A stretch of 64,000 bases of DNA from Ligustrum vulgare (GCA_963555705.1 OY743176.1:38362497-38426496), one strand, 5' to 3'. Numbered from the stretch's first letter, positions 22,985-33,400 are shown. Notes: generated by a model from the letters alone, not told the origin. Program-made: numbers and translations.

Positions 22985-23550
22985 TGTTTTGTGAAAACTT
23001 AGAACATAATCAAATTAGAACAAGAAAAATAGATAAAACCCGTCATTGAAGATGTATGTAGAAAGCCTTTCTCTTATTTCTCTCTTCTCTTCTCTTCATT
23101 ATCTCTTATTTTTTGTCCTCTCAACTCTTCTCAACTCCCTTCTATTTATAGCCAAGAATTCATCAATTTTTTTATCATTAATCATTCCCTCCACTATCTC
23201 CATTATCTCCACTCATCCAACATTATCTCAACTCATTCAACATTTTCTCTCTTTTTCATCCTCTATCACTCTTTTCCATACACTATCATTTTTTATTCAT
23301 CCACTATTATTTCCATTGTCTCTACATTATTTTAAATTTTCAATCCGTCATCTTCTTTTGCAATTTGGTCCTCCAAGTTCAATTTCTTCAATTGTTGGTC
23401 CTCCAAGAGCAATTTTTGTTTGATTCATCTCCAAATTGAGATTCTACCTAAAGAACACAAAACACGCAATATTAATACTAAATTTTGCTCCGCTTCTAAT
23501 AATTTGTACATTTAGGAAATAAAATTAGTATATAAAATATACTTATCACA
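22985..23550 (-). repeat. Athila 5' LTR
   Basis: On the minus strand it begins TGTGATAAGTATATTTTATA and ends CACAAAACA just before the PBS, ~566 bp. It includes a TATA box (23142-23150) and a pyrimidine-rich leader. The 125-codon plus-strand ORF across it is an artefact of the CT-rich strand. Confidence 0.8.
23142..23150 (-). promoter_or_regulatory. TATA box of Athila LTR
   Basis: The minus strand reads GGCTATAAATAGAAGG, a consensus plant TATA box placed in the 3' third of the LTR, as expected for the retroelement promoter. Confidence 0.65.
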
Positions 23551-23731
23551 CATCATCGACCAATTTCATCATCGTGTTTATACATCTTTTACATGGACAT
23601 GGAATCATCCCCCTATCATTTTCTAGTGGTCTCACCATGTTTATGAACTGTTTCATACCATTCCAAAAATCTACAGACTTTGCCCGTCTTCTATTTTGCT
23701 TTATCCAACTCTTATCGATTTTCATTTTCAC
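23551..23731 (-). pseudogene. CACTA transposase-associated domain fragment, cut by Athila
   Basis: A minus-strand frame reads MKMKIDKSWIKQNRRRAKSV, then FWNGMKQFINMVRPLENDRG and IPCPCKRCIN. This is the N-terminal transposase-associated domain (Transpos_assoc) of CACTA/En-Spm Tnp2 proteins, with its Cys-X-Cys-X2-Cys zinc-like cluster. It closely resembles the copy at 42824-43084. The reading stops exactly where the Athila 5' LTR begins (23550), so Athila inserted in this exon; the rest should lie beyond Athila's other end, outside the window. Confidence 0.8.
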
Positions 23732-23868
23732 TTCAGGTTTGTTGGAAAACCAAAAAAATAATTAAGTGCAGTATATAAGTGACGTGAGAATGTCCTAACA
23801 CCTTATCTATTTTATTTATTTCTGCACTCATTTAGACTTGATACTAATTGATTGAAAAATGTTAGGTA

Positions 23869-24420
23869 TTGTATGTTGACAATGTTGATCCTCACGTTAA
23901 GAAACTGGTTGGGGGACCTAATCACTGGGTGCAACATTGGAAGACAATGAACAGTGGTGTTTCTATTTTAGGGAGTTGTTACAATGATTTCGACCATGAC
24001 TATTATGGTTTGCTCCCAGAGATTGTTGAGTTGCAATTTTTTGGGCTGGGGAATGCAGTTACCTTATTCAAATGCGATTGGTTTGATAATGAACATGGTG
24101 TTCCTGTGGATCAACAATTCAACTAGGTAGAGGTCAATTTTAAAAAGAAATTAGTTTCTTCCGATATCTTCATACTAGCTCAACAAGATCAACAGGTTTA
24201 CTACACTAGTCTTCCTTCACGGCGTAGAGATAAAATTGATTGGTGGGCAGTTGTGAAGATAAAAGCTAGACATCTCACCAAAGTGGATGGAGTCGTGTCA
24301 ACAGATCAAGATATCAACTTATGGATAGATCTTGCATTTCAAGAGGACCGTCCTTCGAATTCTCTTAAACATGTATTTAATAATACTTTGGAGCTAGATG
24401 TGGAACCGTAAATATAAAAC
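23869..24420 (+). pseudogene. CACTA transposase C-terminal fragment (DUF4216-like)
   Basis: The 85-codon ORF reads ...DHDYYGLLPEIVELQFFGLGNAVTLFKCDWFDNEHGV. After a stop, NFKKKLVSSDIFILAQQDQQVYYT...WWAVVKIKAR follows. This is the DUF4216-type C-terminal module of Tnp2 CACTA transposases: the YYG-L--I-EL and F-CDWFD blocks and the later -LA-Q--QVYY block are in order. A stop at 24124 and others make it non-coding. It is on the opposite strand to the adjacent transposase-associated fragment, so the two are either different copies or a rearranged one. Confidence 0.75.
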
Positions 24421-25531
24421 GAGGTCTACCCTGAATAAGTAGACATGGTAGAAATTACAAATGGGGGCATTGACGATGATAATGAAGACTACACATGAAT
24501 ATGAACAAGAAACCGATGCAAATGACATAGAGGAGGTATTAGCTTCATTTTTTTGGGTGTTTGTTACATTGCTGGATCCTGTGTTTTACTCTCTCTCTCT
24601 CTCTTGGTGCTTTTATTAATGAAAATTTTTCTTGACTGTAGGACGACTTGTAATCGATGGGCTTGGAAAAATGGAGTTAGTAGTCAAAACAATGAACAAT
24701 GGCATATTTCGTACATTCTACAATTTTTGGGTGTTTTTGGAGATATATTAGGCTCCGTTTGATAGTGAGTGTGGAATTAGGATAGAAAAGAAATTATTTC
24801 CAATGAATTGAATTCTTGGAAATTCAGTTTCCTGGGAACATGGAGTTTAATGTGTTTGATTGGTTTAATTTTCTAGGTAGAAAGTGATAATTTTTTAAGT
24901 TTTTTCCTGATATTGACATTATTTTTCATAGAAAATTTCCCCCCAACACTCATTTTCAAATACACATATTTATGATACCCACAATTTTCATAGTTTTCAA
25001 CCTCTTTAAAACCACACATTCTCCCAAAATCTCTTACACCAAGTGGGTTCTAAATCTACAATTTTTTTCAACACAAGAACGCGTCATTATATTATTATTA
25101 TTATAGCACCAGTTTTAAAATTTCCTGAAAATTCGAGCAGTAATACAGATCATTTTCCCGAGATTCAATGGAATTGTTCAGTCTTATTTTCTAACAAAAT
25201 CAGAATAACTTTCCCAAAATCAACTCTATCTCTCTCTCTCTCTCTCAACGAAATGAAACGAAACGAAAATTTCATCAAAATCAATTCTTCCCCTATTAAT
25301 TCCTCACCAAAGTGGTCGGCTTCATTCTTGAAAGAAATTTCCAAGTTCTTAATGAAATGGTAAGATGTGAATTGATTGAATTATTTTAGTTCATTTATTT
25401 GTGTCAACTTTTACATATTTAGTTCTTGAGTAATTATAATGGGATTTTAGGAGTATGAACTGATACAACTTTGAAATGGATTGTTTCATTCATGAAAATT
25501 AATATTGGTTGAAGCTAGATTGGAGGATTTT
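24421..25531. other. Gene-free stretch with possible MITE-like start
   Basis: It holds decayed acidic tail sequence of the CACTA fragment (to ~24760), short CT repeats (~24589-24604 and ~25228-25247), and from 24749 sequence beginning AGGCTCCGTTTGATAG. That looks like the terminus of a small DNA transposon, but I find no matching inverted end. No gene is supported. Confidence 0.35.
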
Positions 25532-26650
25532 TGATGAGAACCCGGGAGGGGGTCCTCATCGTAGCTCGCGGAATAACGCTTGGAAAGTTCCGAATCCAGG
25601 TTGGAACGGACGATAACAATGCAACCCCGACCTCACGACGCAAGAACCAGGGGTATATTAAACCCGAGACCCGTTACGATGCGGAGATAAGAACCACAAA
25701 GGGGGAACGCCACAAGAAATGTCCAGATCCTTGATAAGTTCAATTGATTTGAACGCCACAAGATTTCAATCTTGATAAGTTCGATGTTTAAAGGGAAAAT
25801 CCTCACCTTTAGAGAGAGTAAAAACACTCAATAATTTTATTCATCAAAAGTATTCTGTTTTTACATTGAATGGAAAAGCATATAAATAGGCAAAATAAAA
25901 CATAATCGCTAACTGACTCTGAATAGAATTCTAATTAGGCTAAAATACCTAAAATAACTAGAATAACAAAATAACCAAAATTACCAAAATTGGAAAAGAA
26001 TTAAAAACTAAAAATAACCAACTAAACCCTAGCCGCAAAACAAAGCCCAAAAACGCGTTACTTGAATTACGGCCGTAACAATTGTATTTACGGCCGTAAT
26101 AGCCTCTCGGATCAAAATGTGGTTTAGTTTGTTACGGCCGTGAGAATTTTAATTACGGCTGTAAGTCTTTTACATTTACGGTCGTGAGATGATATTTACG
26201 GCCGTAAAGGCCATTCTGTCCAAATTCGCCATATTGATTTTACGGCCGTAAAAATGGGTGTTACGGACATTAATTGATCTGATTGAATCTCGACTCAAGC
26301 CCAACATGAAACTTGTTCATTTTCCCGTGTAGAATATTTTTGAATTGCCCGTATCTTGATTTCTCATTTTTGACGCCTTCTACGGATCACATCATCCCCT
26401 CTTGCTTTAAGATGATTCGTTCCGAATCATAACATTGTTCTTAACTTCTTTTCCGGAACACATCATCCCCTCTTCCTTTAAGATGATTCGTCCCGAATCA
26501 TAAAGCTGTTCTTGGCCTACTCACTTGGTTTAGCCACGAACCTTCTTCGTACAAGCAATGTTTGATCTTTGACGTTCTCCGAACCTGATTGAATTCTTCT
26601 TTTGGCTTGAATTATAGATTTTCCCGTCAAGCCCACCCTGATTCGTACCA
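25532..26650 (-). repeat. 3' LTR of the non-autonomous gypsy element
   Basis: 1,119 bp. The minus strand begins TGGTACGAATCAGGG and ends TTCTCATCA. It lacks ~38 bp present in the other two LTRs near the last palindrome. It carries eight ACGG-core palindromes at 26069-26263 and short repeats of GATTCG/CGAATCAT near 26390-26500. Confidence 0.8.
26066..26270. promoter_or_regulatory. Cluster of ACGGCCGT palindromes (3' LTR)
   Basis: The core A lies at 26069, 26090, 26134, 26155, 26178, 26198, 26242 and 26263, giving spacings of 21, 44, 21, 23, 20, 44 and 21 bp. Some copies are mutated (ACGGCTGT, ACGGTCGT). Confidence 0.6.
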
Positions 26651-26667
26651 TTCCCTCCTTCTTTAGG
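26651..26667 (-). other. Polypurine tract
   Basis: The minus strand reads CCTAAAGAAGGAGGGAA directly before LTR start TGGTACG. Confidence 0.7.
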
Positions 26668-26842
26668 ATGATTCATCCCGAATCATGGTGTTGTTCTTGA
26701 AAAATCAAACTGTACCTCCTGGATCAAAAGGAAAATTATGGACTCCATGACATGAATTCAATAGATGATGCTCCTCCAATTTGTAGAAAAGAAGGTATTG
26801 AAACACGAGGGGAATTGACCAATGTTGATGTAAATCAAAATT

Positions 26843-27991
26843 TCATGCACAATAAACCTGCAAGAAAGATTTAAAAAAAATGGGGAGGGAAATGTTAGAT
26901 TCTCCATGCACAAGGTATGGATCCTTGTACTCATGATACAAAACCTCCACAACTTTTTTTCCCACCATGAGGTCCTCCTTGTCGCCTCCAAAAGTCAATA
27001 TACTTTCTTGCTCATTCTCTTCTTTTTTCTCAACCACTTCTTCCAATTGTTCACATTCAACCACCTTTTCAATATTTTTATTGACAATTTCAACATTCAA
27101 TTGTTAAACTTCTACCCTAACTTCCAATTTATTCCTATCATTGTCAACAATGTTATTTTCAATCTCCTCTTCCACAATTTGATTCTCTACTTCAAGACTC
27201 GGAGTTTGATCAACTACTTCAATTTCTTTTTTCGCACACTCAACCTCCACTTCTAAATTTATGGGCTCAATCACCTCTCCTAATTTCTCATGCTTTTGCT
27301 CATGCACCTCCTCATAAATAATTTTATCTTCTAACTCGTTCCTCAAGTCTCCCTCCTTCTTCTTAACAATCATATCCAAAGGCTTTTCTTGTAATTTAAC
27401 TACTTCCTCTCTTTCCCTTTCTCTCTCTTGCGACTCGGCTAACTTTTTTCTAGCCTCTTGTGCCTTTATCTCTTCATTTAACTGTATTAATTTCTTGGCC
27501 ATCTCCCTGAATTCATCCTTCATACTCCATTCATCATCTCCGAAGTTTCTTTGCTCATTCCTCTTTTCTCGCAATACTTTCTCTTCAAGTATTTGTTCCG
27601 GGGTTAACGGCATAAGCTTAATACTTTTCCCATCCTTAACAAATTTATATATATTCCTGCGCTTATCATAGACTGCTTTCCTCTCATGCTTCCACGATCT
27701 ACTCAACAAGATGTCACACGATTCTAGAGGCACCACATCACACCACAGTTCATCGCTATATCTTTCAAGTGTCAATTTCACCATAACCCCATGGGTTGCA
27801 TTTACCTGCCCACACTCCTTTAACCACGTCAGCCTATAAGGATTGAGATGTGGTAGTAAAGGTAAGCCCAACTCCTCAACCATGGTGGTACTAGCCAAAT
27901 CGCAATAATACTCCTTATCAATAATAATATTGCACACTTTACTGCCCACATGACACCTAGTCTGGAAGGTAGGATCGAACTCATAATTCAT
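26843..27991 (-). pseudogene. Protease-like ORF with long acidic coiled tail, active site lost
   Basis: A 295-codon ORF (27991-27104), extended in the same frame through one TAA (27104) for 85 more codons to 26843. Residues ~15-130 align by eye with the retropepsin region of the CRM-like element: shared ASTTMVEELGLPLLPH, NPYRLTWL, CDVVPL, ILLSRSWKHERKAVYD, GKSIKLMPLTP. The active-site signature D-G-G/D-S-G is replaced by IIIDKEYYCDLAS, so catalysis is not expected. From ~130 on the chain is Glu/Lys-rich with heptad-like stretches (ELEDKIIYEEVHEQKHEKL) and probably forms coiled coils. The tail after the stop ends ...YHEYKDPYLVHGESN. It has no zinc knuckle and no RT. It could be a structural gag substitute or a decaying remnant. 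Confidence 0.65.
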
Positions 27992-28111
27992 CCCTTTATG
28001 TAGCTTTCAAAAATTTGAGAGATTCAAAATAAGAGGATCTAAATATTGACAAATATCAAGAAGGAATTTAATGTTGACTCGAAAAGGAAAACAATATCAA
28101 GAATTTTAAAG

Positions 28112-28296
28112 AAATTCAAGAAAGTGGTTCTTGAATTTGACTCGAAAGAAAGAATATCAAGAATATTGTAGAAATTCAAGAAAGTGGTTCTTGAATTTTG
28201 ACTAGAAAGGAAAGAATATCAAGAATTTTAATTTGACTTGGAAGGTAAGGAATTATCAAGAACTTAAGGAAATTCAAGAAAGTGGTTCTTGAATTT
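28112..28296. repeat. Three copies of a perfect leader hairpin
   Basis: An inverted repeat with 11-base arms (AAATTCAAGAA / TTCTTGAATTT) and loop AGTGG occurs at 28112-28138, 28172-28198 and 28270-28296. The copies lie between the PBS and the ORF, in the position of a packaging or leader region of the minus-strand element. Confidence 0.75.
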
Positions 28297-28648
28297 CGGA
28301 GTGACTTTTTTTTTTTTTTTTTTGAATTATGATGAATTTTCGGAATTAATAAAATTAAAAAAAAAATTAATTTTTTTTTTTAATAAAATCCGAAAATTCG
28401 ACACGAATGCAACAAAACAAACAGTACTGGATTTGGATGAAAAAAGAACAAGAAAAACACTTTTGATTTTTTTGGGACTGACTCTTATGGATCAAACTGG
28501 AAAAAAAATTTACTGGCAAGAAGAACAAGAAAAATTGAAAACAAAGACTCAAATAAAAAAAATAGGATATGGATGATTTTTATGGGACTCGACGATAAAC
28601 ATAAAAATCAAACTGGATAAAAAAAACAAAACCTGAATTCAGAGTCCA

Positions 28649-28660
28649 GCTCTGATACCA
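28649..28660 (-). other. Primer binding site, tRNA-Met type
   Basis: The minus strand reads TGGTATCAGAGC, two bases inside the LTR end. This fixes the element's orientation as minus. Confidence 0.85.
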
Positions 28661-28662
28661 TA

Positions 28663-29634
28663 TGATGAGAACCCGGGAGGGGGTCCTCGTCGTAGCTCGC
28701 GGAATAACGCTTGGAAAGTTCTGAATCCAGGTTGGAACGGACGATAACAATGCAACCCCGACCTCACGACGCAAGAACCAGGGGTATATTAAACCCGAGA
28801 CCCGTTACGATGCGGAGATAAGAACCACAAAGGGGGAACGCCACAAGAAATGTCCAGATCCTTGATAAGTTCAATTGATTTGAACGCCACAAGATTTCAA
28901 TCTTGATAAGTTCGATGTTTAAAGGGAAAATCCTCACCTTTAGAGAGAGTAAAAACACTCAATAATTTTATTCATCAAAAGTATTCTGTTTTTACATTGA
29001 ATGGAAAAGCATATAAATAGGCAAAATAAAACATAATCGCTAACTGACTCTGAATAGAATTCTAATTAGGCTAAAATACCTAAAATAACTAGAATAACAA
29101 AATAACCAAAATTACCAAATTGGAAAAGAATTAAAAACTAAAAATAACCAACTAAACCCTAGCCGCAAAACAAAGCCCAAAAACGCGTTACTTGAATTAC
29201 GGCCGTAACAATTGTATTTACGGCCGTAATAGCCTCTCGGATCAAAATGTGGTTTAGTTTGTTACGGCCGTGAGAATTTTAATTACGGCCGTAAGTCTTT
29301 TACATTTACGGTCGTGAGATGATATTTACGACCGTAAAGGCCATTCTGTCCAAATTCGCCATATTGATTTTACGGCCGTAAAAATGGGTGTTACGGTCTT
29401 GAGTCTGCTTCTGTCCAATTTTCTGATCCTTTGACATTAATTGATCTGATTTGAATCTCGACTCAAGCCCAACATGAAACTTGTTCATTTTCCCGTGTAG
29501 AATATTGTTGAATTGCCCGTATCTTGATTTCTCATTTTTGACGCCTTCTACGGATCACATCATCCCCTCTTCCTTTAAGATGATTCGTCCCGAATCATAA
29601 CATTGTTCTTAACTTCTTTTCCGGAACACATCAT
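28663..29634 (-). repeat. 5' LTR, truncated
   Basis: It matches the other LTRs from the TTCTCATCA end inward for ~970 bp and then stops abruptly at CACATCATCG. The first ~200 bp of the LTR are absent. The inverted complete LTR starts after about four further bases. Confidence 0.8.
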
Positions 29635-29638
29635 CGAA

Positions 29639-30795
29639 TGGTACGAATCAGGGTGGGCTTGACGGGAAAATCTATAATTCAAGCCAAAAGAAGAATTCAA
29701 TCAGGTTCGGAGAACGTCAAAGATCAAACATTGCTTGTACGAAGAAGGTTCGTGGCTAAACCAAGTGAGTAGGCCAAGAACAGCTTTATGATTCGGGACG
29801 AATCATCTTAAAGGAAGAGGGAATGATGTGTTCCGGAAAAGAAGTTAAGAATAATGTTATGATTCGGGACGGATCATCTTAAAGGAAGAGGGGATGATGT
29901 GATCCGTGGAAGGCGTCAAAAATGAGAAATCAAGATACGGACAATTCAACAATATTCTACACGGGAAAATGAACAAGTTTCATGTTGGGCTTGAGTCGAG
30001 ATTCAAATCAGATCAATTAATGTCAAAGGATCAGAAAATTGGACAGAAGCAGACTCACGGCCGTAACACCCATTTTTACGGCCGTAAAATCAATATGGCG
30101 AATTTGGACAGAATGGCCTTTACGGCCGTAAATATCATCTCACGGCCGTAAATGTAAAAGACTTACGGCCGTAATTAAAATTCTCACGGCCGTAACAAAC
30201 TAAACCACATTTTGATCCGAGAGGCTATTACGGCCGTAAATACAATTGTTACGGTCGTAATTCAAGTAACGCGTTTTTGGGCTTTGTTTTGCGGCTAGGG
30301 TTTAGTTGGTTATTTTTAGTTTTTAATTCTTTTCCAATTTTGGTAATTTTGGTTATTTTGTTATTCTAGTTATTTTAGGTATTTTAGCCTAATTAGAATT
30401 CTATTCAGAGTCAGTTAGCGATTATGTTTTATTTTGCCTATTTATATGCTTTTCCATTCAATGTAAAAACAGAATACTTTTGATGAATAAAATTATTGAG
30501 TGTTTTTACTCTCTCTAAAGGTGAGGATTTTCCCTTTAAACATCGAACTTATCAAGATTGAAATCTTGTGGCGTTCAAATCAATTGAACTTATCAAGGAT
30601 CTGGACATTTCTTGTGGCGTTCCCCCTTTGTGGTTCTTATCTCCGCATCGTAACGGGTCTCGGGTTTAATATACCCCTGGTTCTTGCGTCGTGAGGTCGG
30701 GGTTGCATTGTTATCGTCCGTTCCAACCTGGATTCGGAACTTTCCAAGCGTTATTCCGCGAGCTACGACGAGGACCCCCTCCCGGGTTCTCATCA
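29639..30795 (+). repeat. Complete inverted LTR copy
   Basis: 1,157 bp, TGGTACGAATCAGGG...TTCTCATCA, in plus orientation, i.e. opposite to the two other LTRs. It carries eight palindromes with core A at 30057, 30078, 30122, 30142, 30165, 30186, 30230 and 30251 (spacings 21, 44, 20, 23, 21, 44, 21). These are less mutated than in the other LTRs. A TATA-like CTATTTATAT is at 30438-30447. No PBS or internal sequence follows. Confidence 0.85.
30055..30260. promoter_or_regulatory. Best-preserved ACGGCCGT palindrome array
   Basis: Seven of eight sites keep the perfect ACGGCCGT core. Spacings are one or two units of ~21.6 bp, i.e. even numbers of helical turns, so all sites face the same side of the DNA. 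It lies ~180 bp upstream of a TATA-like box. Confidence 0.6.
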
Positions 30796-31166
30796 CTTTT
30801 GGATGGGAATCTGACAAAATAACGCAGTGAAGAGGGAAGAGACCAACTTGGGTATGTTGATTGTAATTCTTTTGGGATTACAGATTGTTTTACATAATTT
30901 ATGGGTGTTTGTTTCTGTAGTATCTCCCTAAATGGTGTTTGTAAATAAAAGTAATCCATGGATAACTAATGTATCGATTGAGAATCTTATAATTTTCTAC
31001 TTCTGGTACATTTTTGAAAATTTAGCTATTTGACAATGATTTTGGCTACTTTTGGGTAGTTTGTATAGAAGGAAACTCTAGAACCTTGAAGAAAAGAACA
31101 ACTGTTTGGTCACGAAAATTCAATCTTGGGTTACAAATTGATTCTTTCGTATTTCATTGTTTCAGT

Positions 31167-31740
31167 CACTACAAGAAAATTGAGCGACTAATCTTTCATT
31201 TTTTTGCAACGAAAATATTGTCGTCACAACTGTAAGACTATTTGCGACGACAATTAGAGACGAAAAATTGTCGTCTCTATTTTCATAGGAATTAGAGACC
31301 ACAATTTTTCGTCTCTAACACCGATTCGTCTCTATTTCCCTTTCGAAGAAGCGAGATATTTTCCCGCATTTTCTATTGGACAATAGAGACGACATTGTCG
31401 TCTCTATTTCCTTCGGTATTAGGGACGACAATTTTTCATCTCTATTTTCCTAGGAATTAGAGACCACAATTTGTCATCTCTAATACCTAAGGAACCTTTG
31501 GAAGAAGCGGGAAATTTTCCAGCATTTTCTGCTGGCCAATAGAGACGACATTGTCGTCCCTATTTCCTTTGGCATTAACGACGACAAATTGTGGTCTCTA
31601 TTTTCCTAGGAATTAGAGACCACAATTTGTTGTCTCTAATACCGAAGGATTGGAAGAAGCGGGGAGTTTTCCCGCATTTTCTGAAGGCCAATAGAGACGA
31701 CATTGTTGTCTCTATTTCCTTCGGTATTAGAGATGACTAT
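31167..31740 (+). mobile_element. CACTA terminal fragment (TIR plus subterminal repeats)
   Basis: It starts CACTACAAGAAAATTG, the standard CACTA terminus. About 550 bp of subterminal motifs follow: TTAGAGAC-ACAATTTGTCGTC-like palindromic units in both orientations with spacers. The sequence then switches, within a subterminal motif, to a Harbinger transposase fragment. No opposite TIR (ending TAGTG) is visible before 40295, so only one end survives or the other has decayed. Confidence 0.75.
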
Positions 31741-31747
31741 TTGTTGG

Positions 31748-32385
31748 AGTGGTACACCAACTATTGTCTTAGAGGCTGTAGCGTATTATGATCTTTGGAT
31801 ATGGCACCCATACTTTAGCATACCAGGTTCAAACAACGACATCAATGTTTCAAAGGCCTCCATCTATCGCCAACCTCGCGAAAGGTATTGCTCCCTCTGC
31901 TAATTACGTCATACAAGGACGCAAATACAATATAGATTACTATTTAGTTGATGATATATATTCGAAGTGGGCCACTCTTGTGCAAAAAATTCATGAGCCA
32001 CATGGGCTGAAGAAAAAATATTTCTCAATGAAATAAGAAGGTTGTAGAAAAGATGTTGAACGAGCATTTGGGGTTCTACAACCTAGGTTCGCAATTGTTG
32101 CAGGGCCGTCATGATTTTTAAAAAAATACATCTTACATGATATCTTGATTGCATGTATCATTATCCAAAACATGATCATAGAGGATGAATGTGATGCTGA
32201 AGCGCCGATTCGAGAGTGGGTTGAAGCGCCTAGCCAACATGTTGAGATGATTGTAGATGAAAATGCTCGTTTCTAGTAATTCCTCGCTTGTCACCTTTAG
32301 ATTAAGGATAAAGAGGCTCACATTGCACTATGAAATTCTTTAATTGAACATTTGTGGGAACAATATACAAATTTTGAGGATTAAA
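31748..32385 (+). pseudogene. PIF/Harbinger transposase fragment
   Basis: Plus-strand frames give PTIVLEAVAYYDLWIWHPYF, then in the next frame YVIQGRKYNIDYYLVDDIYSKWATLVQKIHEPHGLKKKYFS, then KDVERAFGVLQPRFAIVAGP and DILIACIIIQNMIIEDE. This is the DDE nuclease region of plant Harbinger transposases (DDE_4/plant transposon protein family), covering its C-terminal two thirds. Frameshifts near 31810 and 32035 and a stop near 32115 disrupt it. The Myb-like partner and N-terminus are absent. It directly abuts CACTA subterminal repeats. Confidence 0.8.
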
Positions 32386-33400
32386 TGACAGAAATAAATA
32401 TATTTGATATATTTCTCGTTTTAATTTAATGATGAAATAAATATTTGAAATAAAATAATAGTAATAAAAAGTATGTTAAAAAAGTAAAATAAAAATTTTA
32501 TGTTTTAAAACATCTTATTTTCAATACCAGATTTCACTAGATTTAGTAGTCAGCCCCCAAAGATATTTAAAACATATGAGTTAGCCCAATAGCATTCAAA
32601 ATCATTTGTTTCGGTCCCAACTCTTTTAAAATCCCAACTATGTTTTATTTTAAATTTAATCCCTAAAACTTTTATTCTTCTTTTAAAACTTTAAATTCCA
32701 AAATACTAATTTAAGATTTATTTTCTATTTGGCTAGACGAGGCATTTGAACGTTTAGAAGATTGACTTTTTTCCGCTCGACTTGAACTCGTTAAATTTAA
32801 AGTAGGTTCGTATTCAGAAAACTCTTTCTTTCAATTGCACAATATTAAATAAATTACTATTGTAAATTTCTACATGTTATTATGTGATTTATGAGAATTA
32901 CTTGTCTTTGGACATGAGACTACTTGCCTCCGGACATGAGACTACTTGCGAATTTGCTTGAAACTGTACTTGCTTAATGCATGAGAATTTAGAACTTAAA
33001 TTGCATCATTATATGTTTTATTTATGATATAATTTATTTAATCTTGCGCTGAGCCTATTGAGTATTTCTATGAAATGCTCACCCCTTCTTTCAATTTACA
33101 AATTCTAGATTACGGAGTTGGCGATGGAGTGTACGATAGTGGCTATTGAAATAATCATTAAATATGGCTTTGAAATAATAAATTAATTACATTTAAATTT
33201 TGAGATCTCAAATTCCTTATTAATGTCTAAGTTATTTTTGAACGTTTAGATTATTGTCCATTGAGTTTTTAAATGAAATTGAATTTTTAATACTTCCGCT
33301 CAATTTTTATTTCAAATTTGAAATGTCATTGTTGGAATCATTTTTATAAAATAATGCAATTGAATTTCAGTTATTTTCCACTCAATCATTATTTTTGAAA
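32386..33400. repeat. Decayed gypsy LTR remnant
   Basis: Gene-free AT-rich sequence. The part with CAGCCCCCAAAGATATTT... and the block near 33050-33140 (TGAGTATTTC...CTCACCCC...GATTACGGAG) resemble the old LTR half at 58198-59961, which has the same phrases in the same order. It is probably an old relative of that LTR. Confidence 0.45.

Larger units (their letters stand above)
1100..23550 (-). mobile_element. Athila-type Ty3/gypsy retrotransposon, partial, hosting nested elements
   Basis: Read from right to left this is the 5' part of an Athila-lineage element: 5' LTR (22985-23550), tRNA-Asp-type PBS (22961-22978), leader, then a gag gene. Gag is split by the CRM-like element at 2079-16273. 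The halves read continuously across the gap: the minus-strand frame gives ...EFYQKE just before the insertion at 16274, and ELYECWERFNDIILKCP just after it at 2078. A 5-bp duplication, actct, flanks the insert (2074-2078 and 16274-16278). Gag is heavily mutated. Pro-pol and the 3' LTR are not in the window. The left limit is approximate. Confidence 0.8.
25532..30795 (-). mobile_element. Non-autonomous Ty3/gypsy element with an inverted extra LTR
   Basis: On the minus strand the order is truncated 5' LTR (29634-28663), PBS (28660-28649), leader with hairpins, one ORF (27991-26843), PPT and complete 3' LTR (26650-25532). A third, complete LTR in the opposite orientation (29639-30795) abuts the truncated end of the 5' LTR. 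Internal length is only ~2 kb, with no RT, RNase H or integrase. Candidate flanks are imperfect (atttt on the left, ctttt on the right). The LTRs carry the same palindrome array as the CRM-like LTR but are otherwise different. Confidence 0.75.

Noticed and set aside
23046..23423. 125-codon plus-strand ORF rich in Ser/Leu/Phe as a membrane protein
   Set aside because: It is the antisense of the pyrimidine-rich leader in the Athila 5' LTR, with the element's TATA box on the other strand.
30057..30251. ACGGCCGT palindrome cluster as a CRISPR-like array
   Set aside because: Eukaryotic LTR context, 12-bp unit, unequal spacers and no spacer uniformity; phased binding sites explain it better.
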